A stretch of DNA of 64,000 nucleotides. Origin: Lepidonotus clava. Lineage: Eukaryota > Annelida > Polychaeta > Phyllodocida > Polynoidae. The first letter of the stretch is position 1. Each line of letters opens with the position of its first letter. The DNA is taken from positions 48,121,307 through 48,185,306 of the forward strand of contig OW387141.1 of NCBI GenBank assembly GCA_936440205.1, read 5' to 3'. Position numbers and translations under genes: made by a program. A model generated the notes under the pieces. It did no database searches. It was not told the DNA's origin and was given only the letters and a program-made list of their open reading frames with translations. Below are positions 11,356 through 23,994 of this stretch, in pieces.

Positions 11356-14300
11356 ATGAAGAATGAAACGACCCGAGAATGGACTCATGTCATCGCCATT
11401 GTTTTGGTTATTCAAGGCGCAGTCTGCCACAATATAAACCTTAATGGTGAGTAGAAATAACCTTTTCAAGTATTTGATTGAAGACCTTTGTTCATAATTC
11501 TAAACATGGGACCCATTCTCCACCCATACATCATCTGTCAGGACAATGTGAAAATGTTAGAAACAATTGGTATGTGACAATGGCATACTCCTCATTTAAT
11601 TTAACGAGACAGATTTTCAGAGAAAATTGTGACATTTTGGGTACGTGTTGATATCGGTTAAAAGCCCAAATGTTGCATGGGTGCATTGATTACACAATAA
11701 ACCCATCCCAGTTGACATGAATAACTAAGTTTAGTGTGAAATATTATGATGGATACATATTTCTTATTCCCCAAAGACAGTGTTATAATTCAAAATGAAT
11801 TATATAACAAATTGGTTGACTAATTATCACTGAAGTTTGTATAATGACATTTTCCTCATATAGGTTCTATAATGCTAAAGCCTGTCAGCCCCACCCATAA
11901 TGTCCAAACGTCTGTTAAAGTATTCTCCTTGAATTACAACATTTTGAGCAGCTGGCAATTTGAAAAAGTCATTATGACATTGTTTAGGAGTATTTGTTGG
12001 TAGAAAAAAACATAACTGTGCCCTTGCCCTATGAGATGCAAGTCAGGAAAATCGGGGACGGTTGGCACTTTTTTTTCAGAACTACGCAACCATTGAGTTT
12101 GCTGAAATGGTATTTTCTGCTCACACTTGGAGCTTAATATTCTGGGAAATGAAATGTTGCACTTGAGGTTGTTTGAATTTGTCTTTTCCAATAATTCAAT
12201 TAAAACTACTGAGACCCAAACGTCAGTCCAACTTCTGACTCATTTTGTCAAATTGGGTCGCATTTGATTCAACCTTTCCAGACTGCCACTGCCAATGTGT
12301 ATGTACAATGGATGGTTTTCCTTATCCTTATCTCAATTTTGGATGAATATTTTCACTGTTTTCTGAGTTATTAGTTGTTAAAGTGAGAGACCATGATACA
12401 AAGATTACTTTTAGCCAAATAACAATGAAATATTAGTTGCAACAGTATGCATTGGCTAGGGTTTTGTTGTTAACATTCTTAGCTCCCAAGAATCACAAGG
12501 AACAACTTTAATCATTTAGAATTATGAATTCCTCATTCATTTTATAGCCTTATGTTCTTGATCACCACGTGGTGATCACCAAAATATGATCTCGTGACCA
12601 TGTTTATATTATGCTTAATCCAGGTAAAAATACAGGAAATAGTATCTTTCACCTACATCATACATTTGCATATTTAGGACACAGTATGAACAAATTATGC
12701 TGAGCTAAAACATATATATGCTTACAGAAGTTAATTATTCATTCCTGTGTTTTGTTTATTTCAGATGAATCACGTCTTTACAAAGCCCTCTTAGATGGCA
12801 GGATACCTGTAAGTCCTGGTCAAGTGTGGACAGATACCAATCAAGTCTTTGTTAGGTTCGTCCCGTTCCAAATCCAAGAACTAGTAAGTATTTTAAAAGT
12901 TTGGTATTAAAATCTTCTTCAAAATAAGGAAACAAGAGTACCTGTATGGATAGCTTACAGATGGCATTTGTAATCTACAGTACATGTGAAATATTTGCCA
13001 GAATAGTGGCGGTGAAGAATCACGCTGTGTATCAACTACTTAGCTCAAGTAAACCAATTAGGAGACTTGTTCAAACACAGATCAGCTATATACGTATTTT
13101 CCTTTACTATTCAGGATCTAACAACACAGAAGTTAACAATTATGGGAAGCCTCTCATTGGTAAGTACTTTATATTTTGGCTTTAATCAGAAATAACTGTC
13201 ATATGCTAATAATCTGTTGTTTAATTTAATCAGGGATGCCTGAAAAGCCTGGAATTTAATCTGTAAAAGCTATAAGGGATGCCTGAAAAGCCCATTTCAT
13301 AACAGAACAATTTTGCAAAACATATCATACTTTATGGACAGATAAGAAAACGTTAATGTAAAACTAATTATACACGTATACCTTGATATAGAATCATCAT
13401 ATCTATAATTTATTGGGACCTTTTCTTGGAAAATAGGGGAAAAAGAAAACACTAGTTTAGATGAATATGATAAGAATTAGATCAGCGTCATGAATAATAA
13501 TTATCTATTTTTTAAAGTTAAGTAGTATATCTCTCTTATATATTAATTCTAGATGGCATGAAGGTTCCTCAGTTATGTCCTTAGTTTTGTGTATATATCT
13601 ATGTACAAATTACAAATAGTTGGCCTTGAACAGTTAAAGGGAGCCAAAACCAATATAATTGACAAAATTGTCAAAGCTCAGATAAGTATAGGAATATGTT
13701 AGAGGAGTCTAGTCAAGGTCAGTGGTAAAGTATTAGTTTTGAAAACTAGCTCAAACTGAAGTAGAATGCCACAAGAGATGGTAATATTTGTAAAACAAAC
13801 CCTATTTTTGCGGATCCATATTAATTGATTTGAGCAAGGAAAACATGTTTTTAATTATTATTTTTTTACCATTTTTCATGGTTTCGATTTTAGCATGGGC
13901 CAGGAATAGGCTCATGGAATGAATAGCCACAATCATTTAAGTTTGGAAAATGTCATTGAATTTAGTGGTTTTGGCTCCCCTTAAGAACAATCTCATGAAT
14001 ATACACCATACACTCTTGTTGATGTTTCATCAAAGTGCCTTTATACAATTTATCCCACATTGCTTGTACTGAAGATTTGGAAAGATCCTACTCTAGCTTG
14101 GAATGCATCACAGTATGGTGGTATAGTACGGATGTACCTCCCAGTGCCATCCATCTGGAAACCCGATTTTGGAATACTAAACAGGTAACTTTAACAATGG
14201 AAGAGCCTATATACTGCTTAGACTGCTTAGTCAGTCTCTTGAATAATGTGACCATCAACAGAAATGTAGAAAACAATTATCTTTTTTCTAATTTTCAACA

Positions 14301-16437
14301 TATATTTGCAAAACAGCAATCCCTGGGGCAAAACTATTCATACATGCAAATTTAATCCAGATGACATGACATAGAATTCTTTCAAAGACTTTTCTGTGAA
14401 GAATACATTCTGTTTCCATCCAAAATTGTATGATAGTGCTTCACAAGTTTTCATACAAAAAGTATACCAAAATAAATGCAAATGTATTGTCCAGCTCTAC
14501 TAATGTAAAGCAATTTTGAATGATTCTGAATATTTTAGAAATGACTGGTAGCTTTTGAAAAATATAGACCGTTACATTTATTACCATTTACTGGATTAAT
14601 GTGATCTAAACATCTTTACCTCAAACAACACCATAATTCACCATTTTATTGTGAGTATTCACTATTAAAGTGTAGTAAAATATGTTCAATGGTTTTATGT
14701 AAGCTATCAGGAGCTACTTTTCATTCTAAATGTATCCAAAGTGACCTCCTATTTCTTTGGCATTTATGTATTGTGCTTTTGTTTCCCTAGATTTATAGAC
14801 TAGTCTTAATTCAATCCATATACTGAACCAAATGGTATTTTACCTTTACAGCTTAAGAAATTGCATGATAAACCACAAGCTTACTGTAAAAGTGGTATTT
14901 TGGTTCATATGAAAACACATATTCAGATTATTGATTGGCAGTAACTAGTGGCAAGATACATGCTTAGGGCTTGCTTGTATGATAAAGCCCAGATTACCAA
15001 AGTGTGAGGCCTCTAATAATCATAGGATGTCATAATCAAATATCCTAATCAACATATTTCTGTTTTATGCTTTTAGTGTATCAGGAAAGACTTATGATGC
15101 TGATTGGGAAAAAACAAAGGCGATGGTGACCCCAGATGGGATGGTGTACTGGACTATGACTGAAATATTTCAAACTAATTGTGCTGTGAATGCATTTGGA
15201 TTTCCTTTTGACCAGCAGATTTGTACAGTCACCTTGAGTAACACAGTATCTCCAGCCACCCATGTTAATTTTAGCTCTGCTGATCAAGATATGATAACAG
15301 ATTCAGTGTATGGAAGCAATGAATGGACACTTATTGGTTCTCAAATAATAGAAAAATATACATCATCAGATTACTATTTTGCCACATCAACAGTGTACTT
15401 TGTTTTGCATTTGAAAAGACAGTCTAGCTACTATTTCATCACTATAATTTTGCCAATCACCTTACTGGCCTTTGTTGGTCTCATGGTTTTCTTACTTCCT
15501 CCTGAATCAGGAGAGAAAGTATCTCTGAGTGTGACCTGCCTGATGTCATTTTTCATGACTCAAGTTGCAATATCTGATCACATACCTACAAGCTGGAGGT
15601 CCATGCCAATTATCAGTAAGTAAAACATCTCAAATTTAAATAATTGATTCTTTTTTACCACTAAAATGATTCTCTTTTACCACTAAATGATTCTCTTTTA
15701 CCTCTAAATGATTTTCTTTTACCACTAAATGAAACAAGAGGAAAGTATGTTATTTTGATTCATCATTATATATATCAAACACTAAGAAATGGATTAATAG
15801 GTTATCTTTTATCATTTCTATTTATTCACAAGCTAATCTGATACATTTTGTGATTCTCAATCATGAGCACCATCTTTCCACAAATTGCATTCGGAACGCT
15901 AAGACAAATGCCGTGGCATTCCTTCTAAGAGAGCTTTCAATTGGTATGAAAAAATGGTTCTTCAAATAGCAGTTACACTAGTTTTTTTCCATTGCAGTGT
16001 ACTTCAACTTTGGTCTCATGGTCATGAGTGCGATGTCCGTGTGCGTGACAGTTCTGGTCCTTGCTTTGCATCTAGCAGAGCCTATATGTGATATACCTTC
16101 ATGGTTTAAGAAACTGCTCCTAAAACATGACAATAAAGTTGGCAATGATTCCTTGAAGGATACCAAGAACTCTGTGGAGGATGTAAAATCAGTGAACAGA
16201 ACTGAATCTCAGATTCCATCTTCAACAAACAGCAACCTAGCATATTCTGATGAAAATGTAAGTGACAGCCAGTTTCTGAAAAAATGGAAAAATATTGCCA
16301 AATTTGTTAACAAGGTCTTCTTCTACTTCTTTCTATCTGTAATCATTCTTATGATCATTGTTTATGTAATTCTATGGAACTACTATAGTTCAGTGCTGGC
16401 AAATGCTCTTGAAAACTTTCTACCAATTACTTTTTGA
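11356..16437 (+). CDS. Gene B: nAChR-like Cys-loop ion channel subunit, six exons, about 447 aa
   Basis: Exons: 11356-11446, 12765-12883, 13115-13159, 14075-14184, 15077-15615, 15998-16437; 1344 nt in frame. Gene A is its closest neighbour and likely sister. A signal peptide precedes the ligand domain. The Cys-loop is C157-C171 with FPFDQQ. Potential N-glycosylation sites include WNAS and VNFSS. M2 follows SGEK and keeps Ser at 2' but has Met at 9', with Asp at 20'. Loop A reads GILNR, the loop B Trp position is Thr, and no loop C Cys pair occurs, so canonical acetylcholine binding is not expected. The M3-M4 loop is Ser/Asn rich and about 75 residues long. M4 is complete and followed by a short tail. 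The third intron holds a TTAA-type MITE and the fifth a small tandem repeat. Confidence 0.9.
12559..12578. repeat. 20-bp perfect palindrome with a CACGTG core
   Basis: TGATCACCACGTGGTGATCA reads the same on both strands and lies in intron 1 of gene B. Related GGTGATCACC words recur near genes C, D and E (about 25335, 30500, 36720, 43705, 57920). It may be a protein-binding site or a remnant of a transposon end. Confidence 0.5.
13638..13980. mobile_element. MITE with TTAA target duplication in intron 3 of gene B
   Basis: The ends AGGGAGCCAAAACCA and TGGTTTTGGCTCCCC are inverted repeats bounded by TTAA on each side (13634-13637, 13981-13984). The matching place in gene A (about 2944-2965) has no insert and reads continuously across, so this is a clean insertion after A and B separated. 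TTAA targets are typical of piggyBac and Kolobok families. No coding capacity. Confidence 0.75.
15647..15733 (+). repeat. Minisatellite, about 20-bp unit, four copies
   Basis: Unit ATTCTCTTTTACCACTAAAT repeated with small changes in intron 5 of gene B, just after the donor site. No such array is seen in the matching intron of gene A. Confidence 0.8.
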
Positions 16438-18354
16438 ATGTGTGGGTGGGGGGGGGGGGGGAATTCTCCAGAAGTCAATTGAGCACATCTTGCAATGTAC
16501 CCCCGATTCTGACCATCCTTCCTCACCTTTTTAATGTACTTAACCATTAGCCTATATATGTGAGTGCAGTGGGGCATATTTCAATATGCAACATTTACAT
16601 TTTGTGATTGAAGGTGCCCCCAAATCCCCCATGTGTACACACATATTTATGCACAGGGTTAGAAGCCTCCATCCACTATTGACGTATACATAACTCAAGG
16701 AAGGCCCATTAGAAGGATGTATTTACTTGTCTTATCTAGCTTCTACATACATTATCATGATTCCTTACTAGAGACTTCCACTTTACCATTTTCTATGACA
16801 AGCTGGGATTTCAGCCCTAATTCATTTTCCATTTTCCTTTTCTCATGACCTGCTAGAGGGAATAAGTCATTCTGCAGTCAAATCTCCTTCCAAAAATGTA
16901 AGTTTGCCAAAAAATAGAAAATGTAGAATGACATTTTCTTCTTTTTGACAACAAGAAAAATAAGTGTCCAACATGAAAATTGATTACACCAATATATTCC
17001 TCAGAAAAATCTGAATAAACATACCTGAATTACGTAAGAGGGTTTGCAGGTCTTCGTCATGGGCTGCACCAATTTTGGTACCCTAATTGTTCCATAGACT
17101 ATTTTTGTATGTGTGTTATTGTTTCAAGGTATTGCTTTAATGCTCTTTTGATAACCTCACCATTCAACCTAGCTAACTTTTATGATTTTACCTTATTTAC
17201 GAAGCGGTTTATGTGAGTAGAAATTAGATAAACAAGAATACATTGTTTGAGTCTTGTGTAGAGGCTTTTGGGTATTCTGATATTGGGTATTCAATGTTGA
17301 ATGACAGTTTGTTATGGTAAGACCAAGACCATTGTAATAATACACTGAAAGGATTTTTTTTGTTTCTGATTATACTTTAGTATTCTACAAAATGTTTTAA
17401 TAGAAAAAAAGTGAAAATGCTGAAGTTTTAGGGAATTATTCAGAAAGGGAATTTAATTTTGTTTTTTGAATCCTTAGAATGTTGGGATTTTCAATTTTTG
17501 GATTTCCCTCACAATATGAAATAGACTACAATGTTTTTAATGTCTCATAGTTGTATCTAGGCTATTCATTTTCCTTTGAATTTGCTTACATTGATAGTGC
17601 GAAGTATGAATAACATGCTGAATTGAATTAGTTGAAAGATAAATATCCTGTAGTTATGTGCAAGGTTTTCTGTATATACAATTTATTTAAGGAAAACCTT
17701 ACAGTGCACGCAGCCTTGCAGCTTTCAATACAGTTTGTGCATAAAGTGCTACTTCTAATACTTTATACAATAAGAGTCAAAGCCCATTTTCTGTGGCGGG
17801 TGCGGCGCATTCACTCCCTTGCGACACTTACCTTTTGCAATTCTGGTGCAAATGATCATGCAAACGTCACATCTGCAATCTATCAGATTCAACATGTAGG
17901 ATTGAATATTTTGAATTCCGCCCAATTGAAGGGCAAATGTACTTGAAAAAATGATTGTTTGCAATCGGTAGGTGCCTCTCTCCTCAGTGTGGATGCCATT
18001 TCAGCAATTTCTCCGGCATACAATAATTTTATCGGCCCAAACATAATCGTCTTCTGCATACGATAAATTTATTGTTGCACCAAACGACACAATCATTGGC
18101 CATGGCGAATGGGGCTACAGACAGTTTAGTAGGAAGTGATCAGAAAGTCCCAGCAAAGATGTAACAATAATTATGATAACTTTTTTTCTGGGCCCAACAC
18201 CAAAGAACAAAATTTAATATTACAAAATTATCATAATAGCATATTCTATTCATTATATATATTTAACTTTAAAAAATGTATCAGGAACACAGCTACAACC
18301 GCATGTGCAGCATTGTGTTCCAACTGATTTACAGTGTTTCATTATCACATGTAT
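16438..18354. other. 3' flank of gene B
   Basis: A G-run lies at 16448-16461 directly after the stop codon. An AATAAA occurs at 17014-17019 but is distant. From about 18225 the sequence begins to match the DNA at 32340-32480 and 47085-47210, marking the left edge of the duplicated unit that carries gene C. No gene is seen. Confidence 0.4.
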
Positions 18355-19985
18355 GTAGAGTCATTATGGGCCAGTGCAGTTATGACCCAGGTCAGTTATG
18401 GTCCACTACAAAGTCGTTATGGGCCAGTGTATTTATGACCCAGGTCACTTATGATCCATTGCATAGTCGTTATGGGCCAGTGCACTTATGAACCACTATG
18501 TAGTCATTATGTGCCATTGTAGAAGTCGTTATGTTCCATACCCATTGTCCTTCCAGTAATTAAGAAGAGGTAATATGGTTAAATATGAGAGGATATATCA
18601 AGAGAATATACCCATACTGTTAACTACTGTATGCTACTCGACTCCTTATATATAAATGCATTTGTGCATCACCATGGTAGTGTAAAATGAGTAAAAGCAT
18701 GCATATTTGGATTTCTTTCATGATTTTAGTTAATTTCATCCAAGAATTTTTCTTTTGTTAACAATATAATGTGTTTATGTGTATTGTATAATTGCCCCTG
18801 GCTTCCTATAGGGCAACAATGGGTCAGAAAGGGCGCTAAATGGCACAATTCACCAGTATACATGGCGTCAGGATAGCGTTAATTATAAATCAATCTCCCT
18901 GTATTTTACAGTTCGTATATACTGCCATGCGACTCATGGGGCTGCCCTGTGAGCAGTTCTTGTTCCTCCTGAGCAACTCAAAGACCCCCCTGCCATACCT
19001 AAGTTTATGCATGGCATATCCTTCCTCTGATTATTACAAGTATTTACCAAATCGATTATATAAGATATATCACTATCATAATTTCCTAAATAATAATTAA
19101 AAGGTATGTCAAATATGTAAATAAGGTACTATATCATAGAGTTTATGGTAATTAGAGAGTTAGCACCCCCATCCCCCCCCCCTATTGGTTAGTTTAAATT
19201 AGGTCAGTAACCAGAGGTCAGGTGGGTAGGTGCAGGTATGCTGTAAGGACACTCTGTGTCCAGCAGCAGAACAGGCAACATGTAACCATTTAGCAGCAAT
19301 AGGCCTTTTGGCCTATACTCCTGAGACAGTAGAAAAAATACATTAAAATCAACATCTCCTGCCTTCAAGTCTTCTCTTCATTTAATATCCACACAACAAA
19401 ACATAACTCTCACACACCCCTCCAATGCCACTAGGCTGGACCGAAGGGCGTCCCTGCGCGACAGGGACAGCTTGTGAGCAGTTCTGGCCCTCCTGAGTGA
19501 CTCAGAGCCCCCTTAAATATTGGGTCCTGACGAGGTTATTCAGTATTCTCTACAACCCTAAACTGTAAGGATGTCTACACCAGGCTGTTAGAGTAACTAA
19601 TGGCTGCAACTATGAACCAATAAAAATATATTTTCTACACTCCTTGAGTTTTTTCCTGTAATCACTGTCAAATCATACTGTAGAAAATCTAAGCTTCTAA
19701 TCCGTAGTTTTACTTGCATATTAAATAATAGAACAGCCAAGTTTGTTTAAAATTACAACCTGGTCCATAACGACTTCTTGAGTGGACCATAATGACTTCC
19801 ATGTGGACCATAATGACTTTCCATGTGGACCATAACAACTTTTTAGGTGGACCATAATGACTTTCCATGTGGACCATAACGACTTTTGAGGTGGACCATA
19901 ACGACTTCTTAGGTGGACCATAATGACTTTTCAGGTGGCCCATATCGACTGGCCCATAGTTGCCATGGCCCATAATGACTATACT
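18355..19985. mobile_element. About 1.6-kb insertion bounded by inverted minisatellite arrays
   Basis: The left array (18358-18535) repeats GTCGTTATGGGCCAGTG-type units. The right array (19765-19980) carries the complement, GGACCATAATGACTT-type units. The outermost copies, AGTCATTATGGGCCA at 18358 and TGGCCCATAATGACT near the right end, are inverted. Paralogous DNA at 32490-32670 and 47215-47420 lacks this material, so it is an insertion. The middle has two diverged copies of a segment with GTGAGCAGTTCT (about 18949 and 19474) and no coding region. It is probably a non-autonomous DNA transposon with repetitive subterminal regions. Exact ends are uncertain by tens of bases. Confidence 0.55.
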
Positions 19986-20905
19986 TCGTTTATACAATGT
20001 GGCTGACAACTTGATTTTCAAAACATTGTCAAAAAATCATATTTTCACAATGTTGTCACCACAGTTGTAAATCCACGAACCGGTGGCAGCACTGTTCAAT
20101 AGTAAAAGATGTCTTTCATTCTAAGGTGTAGAGAGAATGTTTTATAATTAAACTATCAATCAGAATGTTTCGAATGTGTATTAATCATAATTATATTTTA
20201 AAACCAATGATCTCAAACAAGCAAAAATTAAGGTTGTGAATTGGTTGTAAAATGGTTATTGTACAAAGTTAACATATAATGAATGTTGTTGTGACATAAC
20301 AATTTTTGCTCGGTCATACTCCAGACCTATTATTATTATAGTATATTAATGTTGGCGCAGTGAATACCTATTGTGCCGAATGACATTAATTATTCTAATA
20401 CAATAGAACGCAGGACCTGTTGGGTTGTAACCCACTTAGTTACACATTGCCAAGGGGGTTGTGATGTAACCTAACTGTCTGTTACAATTGCCACGTACGT
20501 CTGTCACTTGATCCATAGGCACTGGGCCATGGTTAACTTTTAACACTGACTGTCTTATGTAATAAAACTGTTGATACTCAATTGCCAGCCAAAACCGGTC
20601 TTTGTCTATCTTTCCATAGCGTATCACTTTTATAGTGATTTAGGAAAAACAGGAAACAGGTGATTAGTTTGAGCAAAAAATGAATATACTATATCTATTA
20701 AATCTGTCCTTATATACATAAACTCTAAAATTTAAATTATGATGGCGGTTGCAAAAACAAGCAGCTGAACCAATGGTTCCACCTCCTGATTTATATAATC
20801 TGATCAACCTCCAGCACTGTAATATCATAAGTGGACCCTATATTTCTTTGCCTTAAAATCTTAGTACAGACCCAGGAATAAATCAATAAGATTTTGTGAT
20901 GCTTT
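19986..20905. other. Intergenic, 3' side of gene C unit
   Basis: Parts (about 20150-20240) align with 32680-32750 and 47400-47480, confirming membership of the duplicated unit. No gene is seen. Confidence 0.4.
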
Positions 20906-21888
20906 TGTGATGAATGTCTATTCATCAGTTATCAAGGTTGAAATATGGAAAGTAAGACGATGCGACAGATTAAAGTGCATTTTATAACGGGCCCGAAAAG
21001 CCTGAAAAGCCCGAAAGGCCCGAAAAGTCTGAAACTGTAAAAGCCCGAAACCCGAAAGACCCGAGAAATATGTAAACCGGAAGTGATGAATGTAAACCGG
21101 AAATGACGTCATTATGACCACGTGATCAGAAACAGCCAATCAGGGCTGACCACTAGACTATAAAAGGGGCGGTGAGGCCCGAAACTAAAGAGTTCCTTTG
21201 CAGTACTCCTTGTGGCCACATGTGTCTTCTTCCTATGGTAACCTCTTAGAAGGGATCTAAGCCGATAAGATGATCCAATACTGGCTAATTAACTAAAAAG
21301 TACAAGTAAAATAGTGAAAGTTATAGGAAATTGGACGAAAGTTAGGACGGAAACATGGCACAAAAGCCCGAGATGGCCCAGATGGAGTCCCGAGAATGGA
21401 AGACCGGACTGGCACAAAGGCCCGAAATAGTGAGCGGAAACCCAGGGATCAGGGGCACGAAGGTGCGACCGGCTCGGCCCCACGCTACCAAACAATAGGC
21501 GACTGTCGGCCCGACACCCCCACTGGACGAGAACGAGGGTAGACCGTCCACAGTGGGCCCCGAAAAGAGTGCGGGCACAAAGGAAACAACCCACACCCAT
21601 CCCTACCATTTTTCCTCCTCCGCAATCCTCTACCCGCTAACAGAAGTGCCCGGACCCCACGCCTGATGGCTGAGACCCCTCGGTCCAGCCCGGCAGATAC
21701 ACCCCTCCACCGTCAACGAATACCGATTTCCCGATCGACCCACTCAATCCCCCTCGTGCGCGAGGCACGACTCTTGATCTCACATCTCGGCTTCTTGCTC
21801 GAACTCCCTGTCCGGCTGAGACCCGAAACGACCCCCACGTCCCTCTGTTGTAGATATCGGAAACCCCGAACTACCGAGGAACGTCACA
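20906..21888 (+). mobile_element. Solo LTR, copy 2
   Basis: Same family as copy 1: begins TGTGATGAATG, ends GTCACA, and is flanked by CTTT on both sides (20902-20905, 21889-21892). It contains the same TATA box region, the repeated CCCGAAA words near the start and the same terminal section. There is no internal region beside it. It is a fossil; open frames crossing it are not genes. Confidence 0.85.
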
Positions 21889-22626
21889 CTTTAATGGGTT
21901 TAGAAGGTTCCCAGGTCAGTTGATTATCAGTAAGTGTATTTTTCCCAAAGACTTTTATAGTTAAGAACAATCTTTTTTGACCTCTCACTCAGAAATAAGA
22001 ATGGTGCCATGCACATTTCCTTGCGTCAATGTAATCAGGTCTGACTAAATTTCTTGTTTCCAGGTCTGGTATAGATTCGAAATGTGGTCAAACAGTTCAT
22101 TATCTCTTTAAACCCCTTTCAGAATTTTACGGACCAAACCTCCTGAAAAACTTCCTGATGATACATGTAAAGAGCATTAGATTTGAATAGGAAAAATCAT
22201 AATGTGAAGATCATGAAGATGACATAATTCTATGGAAATGTCATTATTGTCAAAGTGAACGCCTTAAATATTTAATCATTCTGGTAATAGATATTATAAA
22301 ACGTGAACATGTAATTGGCCCCGAACTTAGTTTTAAAAGCATGGGATATCTTTGATAAATTCAAACAGATTCTCTGCTTGATCTTATTACACATATCAGA
22401 TTTGGCTTCATGATACTCATTTCAAGGTTCAACATATGAGGTGATATGGTGCTGTAGTGCCATGTTTTGATTAAGTTCTTCAGTTCTAAACTGTTACATA
22501 GAAAGACATTTAGGGATACAATTATAGAACATCTAAAAGTCATTTGGAAAATATTGAGATATGACTAGCTAACACAAGTCATAGCTAAATCTTCAGTGTC
22601 TGTTTTTAATATTAGGATATTTACTG
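21889..22626. other. Intergenic part of the gene C unit
   Basis: From about 21950 to 22620 the sequence matches 33060-34520 and 47815-49970 in the sister units (for example the stretch AAAAATCATAATGTGA). It is duplicated non-coding DNA with no recognised gene. Confidence 0.5.
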
Positions 22627-23508
22627 TGTGAGCGGAGGGACATTGGGGTTATTTGGGCTTTAAGCCGGACGAAGAGTTAGAGCAAGAAACCGAGGTATAA
22701 GATCAAGGGTCGTGCCTCACGCACAAGGGGAGTGAGCGGGTCAATCGTGATATTGGTATTCTTCGAGGGGGAGGTGTGTGTCTGTCTGTAGGGCCTGAGG
22801 CATTCCGGACATCAGGCACGGTGGACCAGGGGTTCAAGTGAGAACGCTAGAATAAGTGATGGGGGTGGGTTGACAATAACAGGATTGATTTCTTGTTTGT
22901 ATGGGGCCTGATGTCCAATCCGGTCTTCCGTGGGGAGTCGGGCTGACGCTCGCCTAGTGGGTGGTTGTGTGGGGCCGAGCCAGTCGCGCCTTCGTGCCCG
23001 GTCGTGGGACGGCTGCTTGCTATCTCGGGCTTCCGCACTTGTCCGGTCTTCCAGTCCTGGGTCTATCTTCGGGCCATTTCGGGCCGTTGTGCCATCTTTC
23101 GGTCTTTCGGCCCCGCATACTCTTGTTCTACTTGTACTCTAATTATATCTGAACTTTGCCTAAATTGCTTGAGTTCGTCTAGGTAATTGGCTGCTATCTT
23201 TTCATCTTGTCTTGTTAGACCCCTTCAAGGGTTATGCTATTGGAAGAAGACACATGTGAACACAAGGAGTATCAAGATGGAACTGTTTATTCCGGGCCTC
23301 ACTGCCCCTTTTTATACCTTATCACTTGGCTCTGATTGGTCACTTCAGATCACGTGACCATTTTGATGCCATAACTGGTTTACAATCTATTTGTGCTTTC
23401 GGGTTTTCGGGCTTTCGTGCCTTCGCAAATACACTTCTTCAATTACATCATTTTACCATATTGTATCAATACTTGTTTTTTGCTAAAGAAGAATGGACAT
23501 TCATCACA
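22627..23508 (-). mobile_element. Solo LTR, copy 3, reverse orientation
   Basis: Reads on the minus strand from 23508 (TGTGATGAATG) towards 22627, with the same TATA region and the same GC-rich half as the other copies. The sister units at about 34525 and 49970 have no insert at this place. The flanks (ACTG on the left, an imperfect match on the right) are consistent with a worn 4-bp target duplication. It is a fossil solo LTR, diverged from the other copies. Confidence 0.75.
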
Positions 23509-23994
23509 CCGTGCATCTAGTGCATTGAGGTAATGGTTTCATTAGGTACATTAGAATGTTTTTAATAACATAATTTGGAGGATAGTAATGAGACTCTTAG
23601 CAAATAGGCTAATATGTAAGGAGAGACAGAAGCTCTCTCAAATAAATGACATTCAGTCTATTTAAGGTGGGAACCCATTGAGCAACGCAACTAAAATTCT
23701 GGTCAAACAGGTGACCAGAAAGCTACCAATATCTAACATTGTCAGATATTTGCAAGTGACTTTTTAATTTGATGGTTGAATTGCTGAGTGGAAACACTGT
23801 AACTACCTGTTTTTGACCAGATCTAGTCAAAACAATCATAACTAAACAACCAGAACTGGTCGGAACAACCAGAATTATAGTTATATTGTTCAATTGGTTA
23901 TCCCATTAAGCGACAGATTGGCAGAATAAACTTTTAAGGGATATGGTCTGCTCTCCTGTCTTCGCTGGATTTGCTCATAGCAGGCTTCTTAAAC
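23509..23994. other. 3' flank of gene C
   Basis: Matches the 3' flanks of gene D (about 34970-35335) and gene E (about 50440-50829), for example in the AGGCTAATATGTAA region. It probably carries the 3' UTR. No separate gene. Confidence 0.4.

Noticed and set aside
14035-14355. 106-codon open frame over gene B exon 4
   Set aside because: It reads the exon in another frame; the 110-nt exon with AG/GT borders in the channel frame explains the sequence.
18358-19980. Regularly spaced repeats that might suggest a CRISPR array
   Set aside because: Eukaryotic context, units diverged and contiguous, no constant repeats with unique spacers; they are minisatellites.
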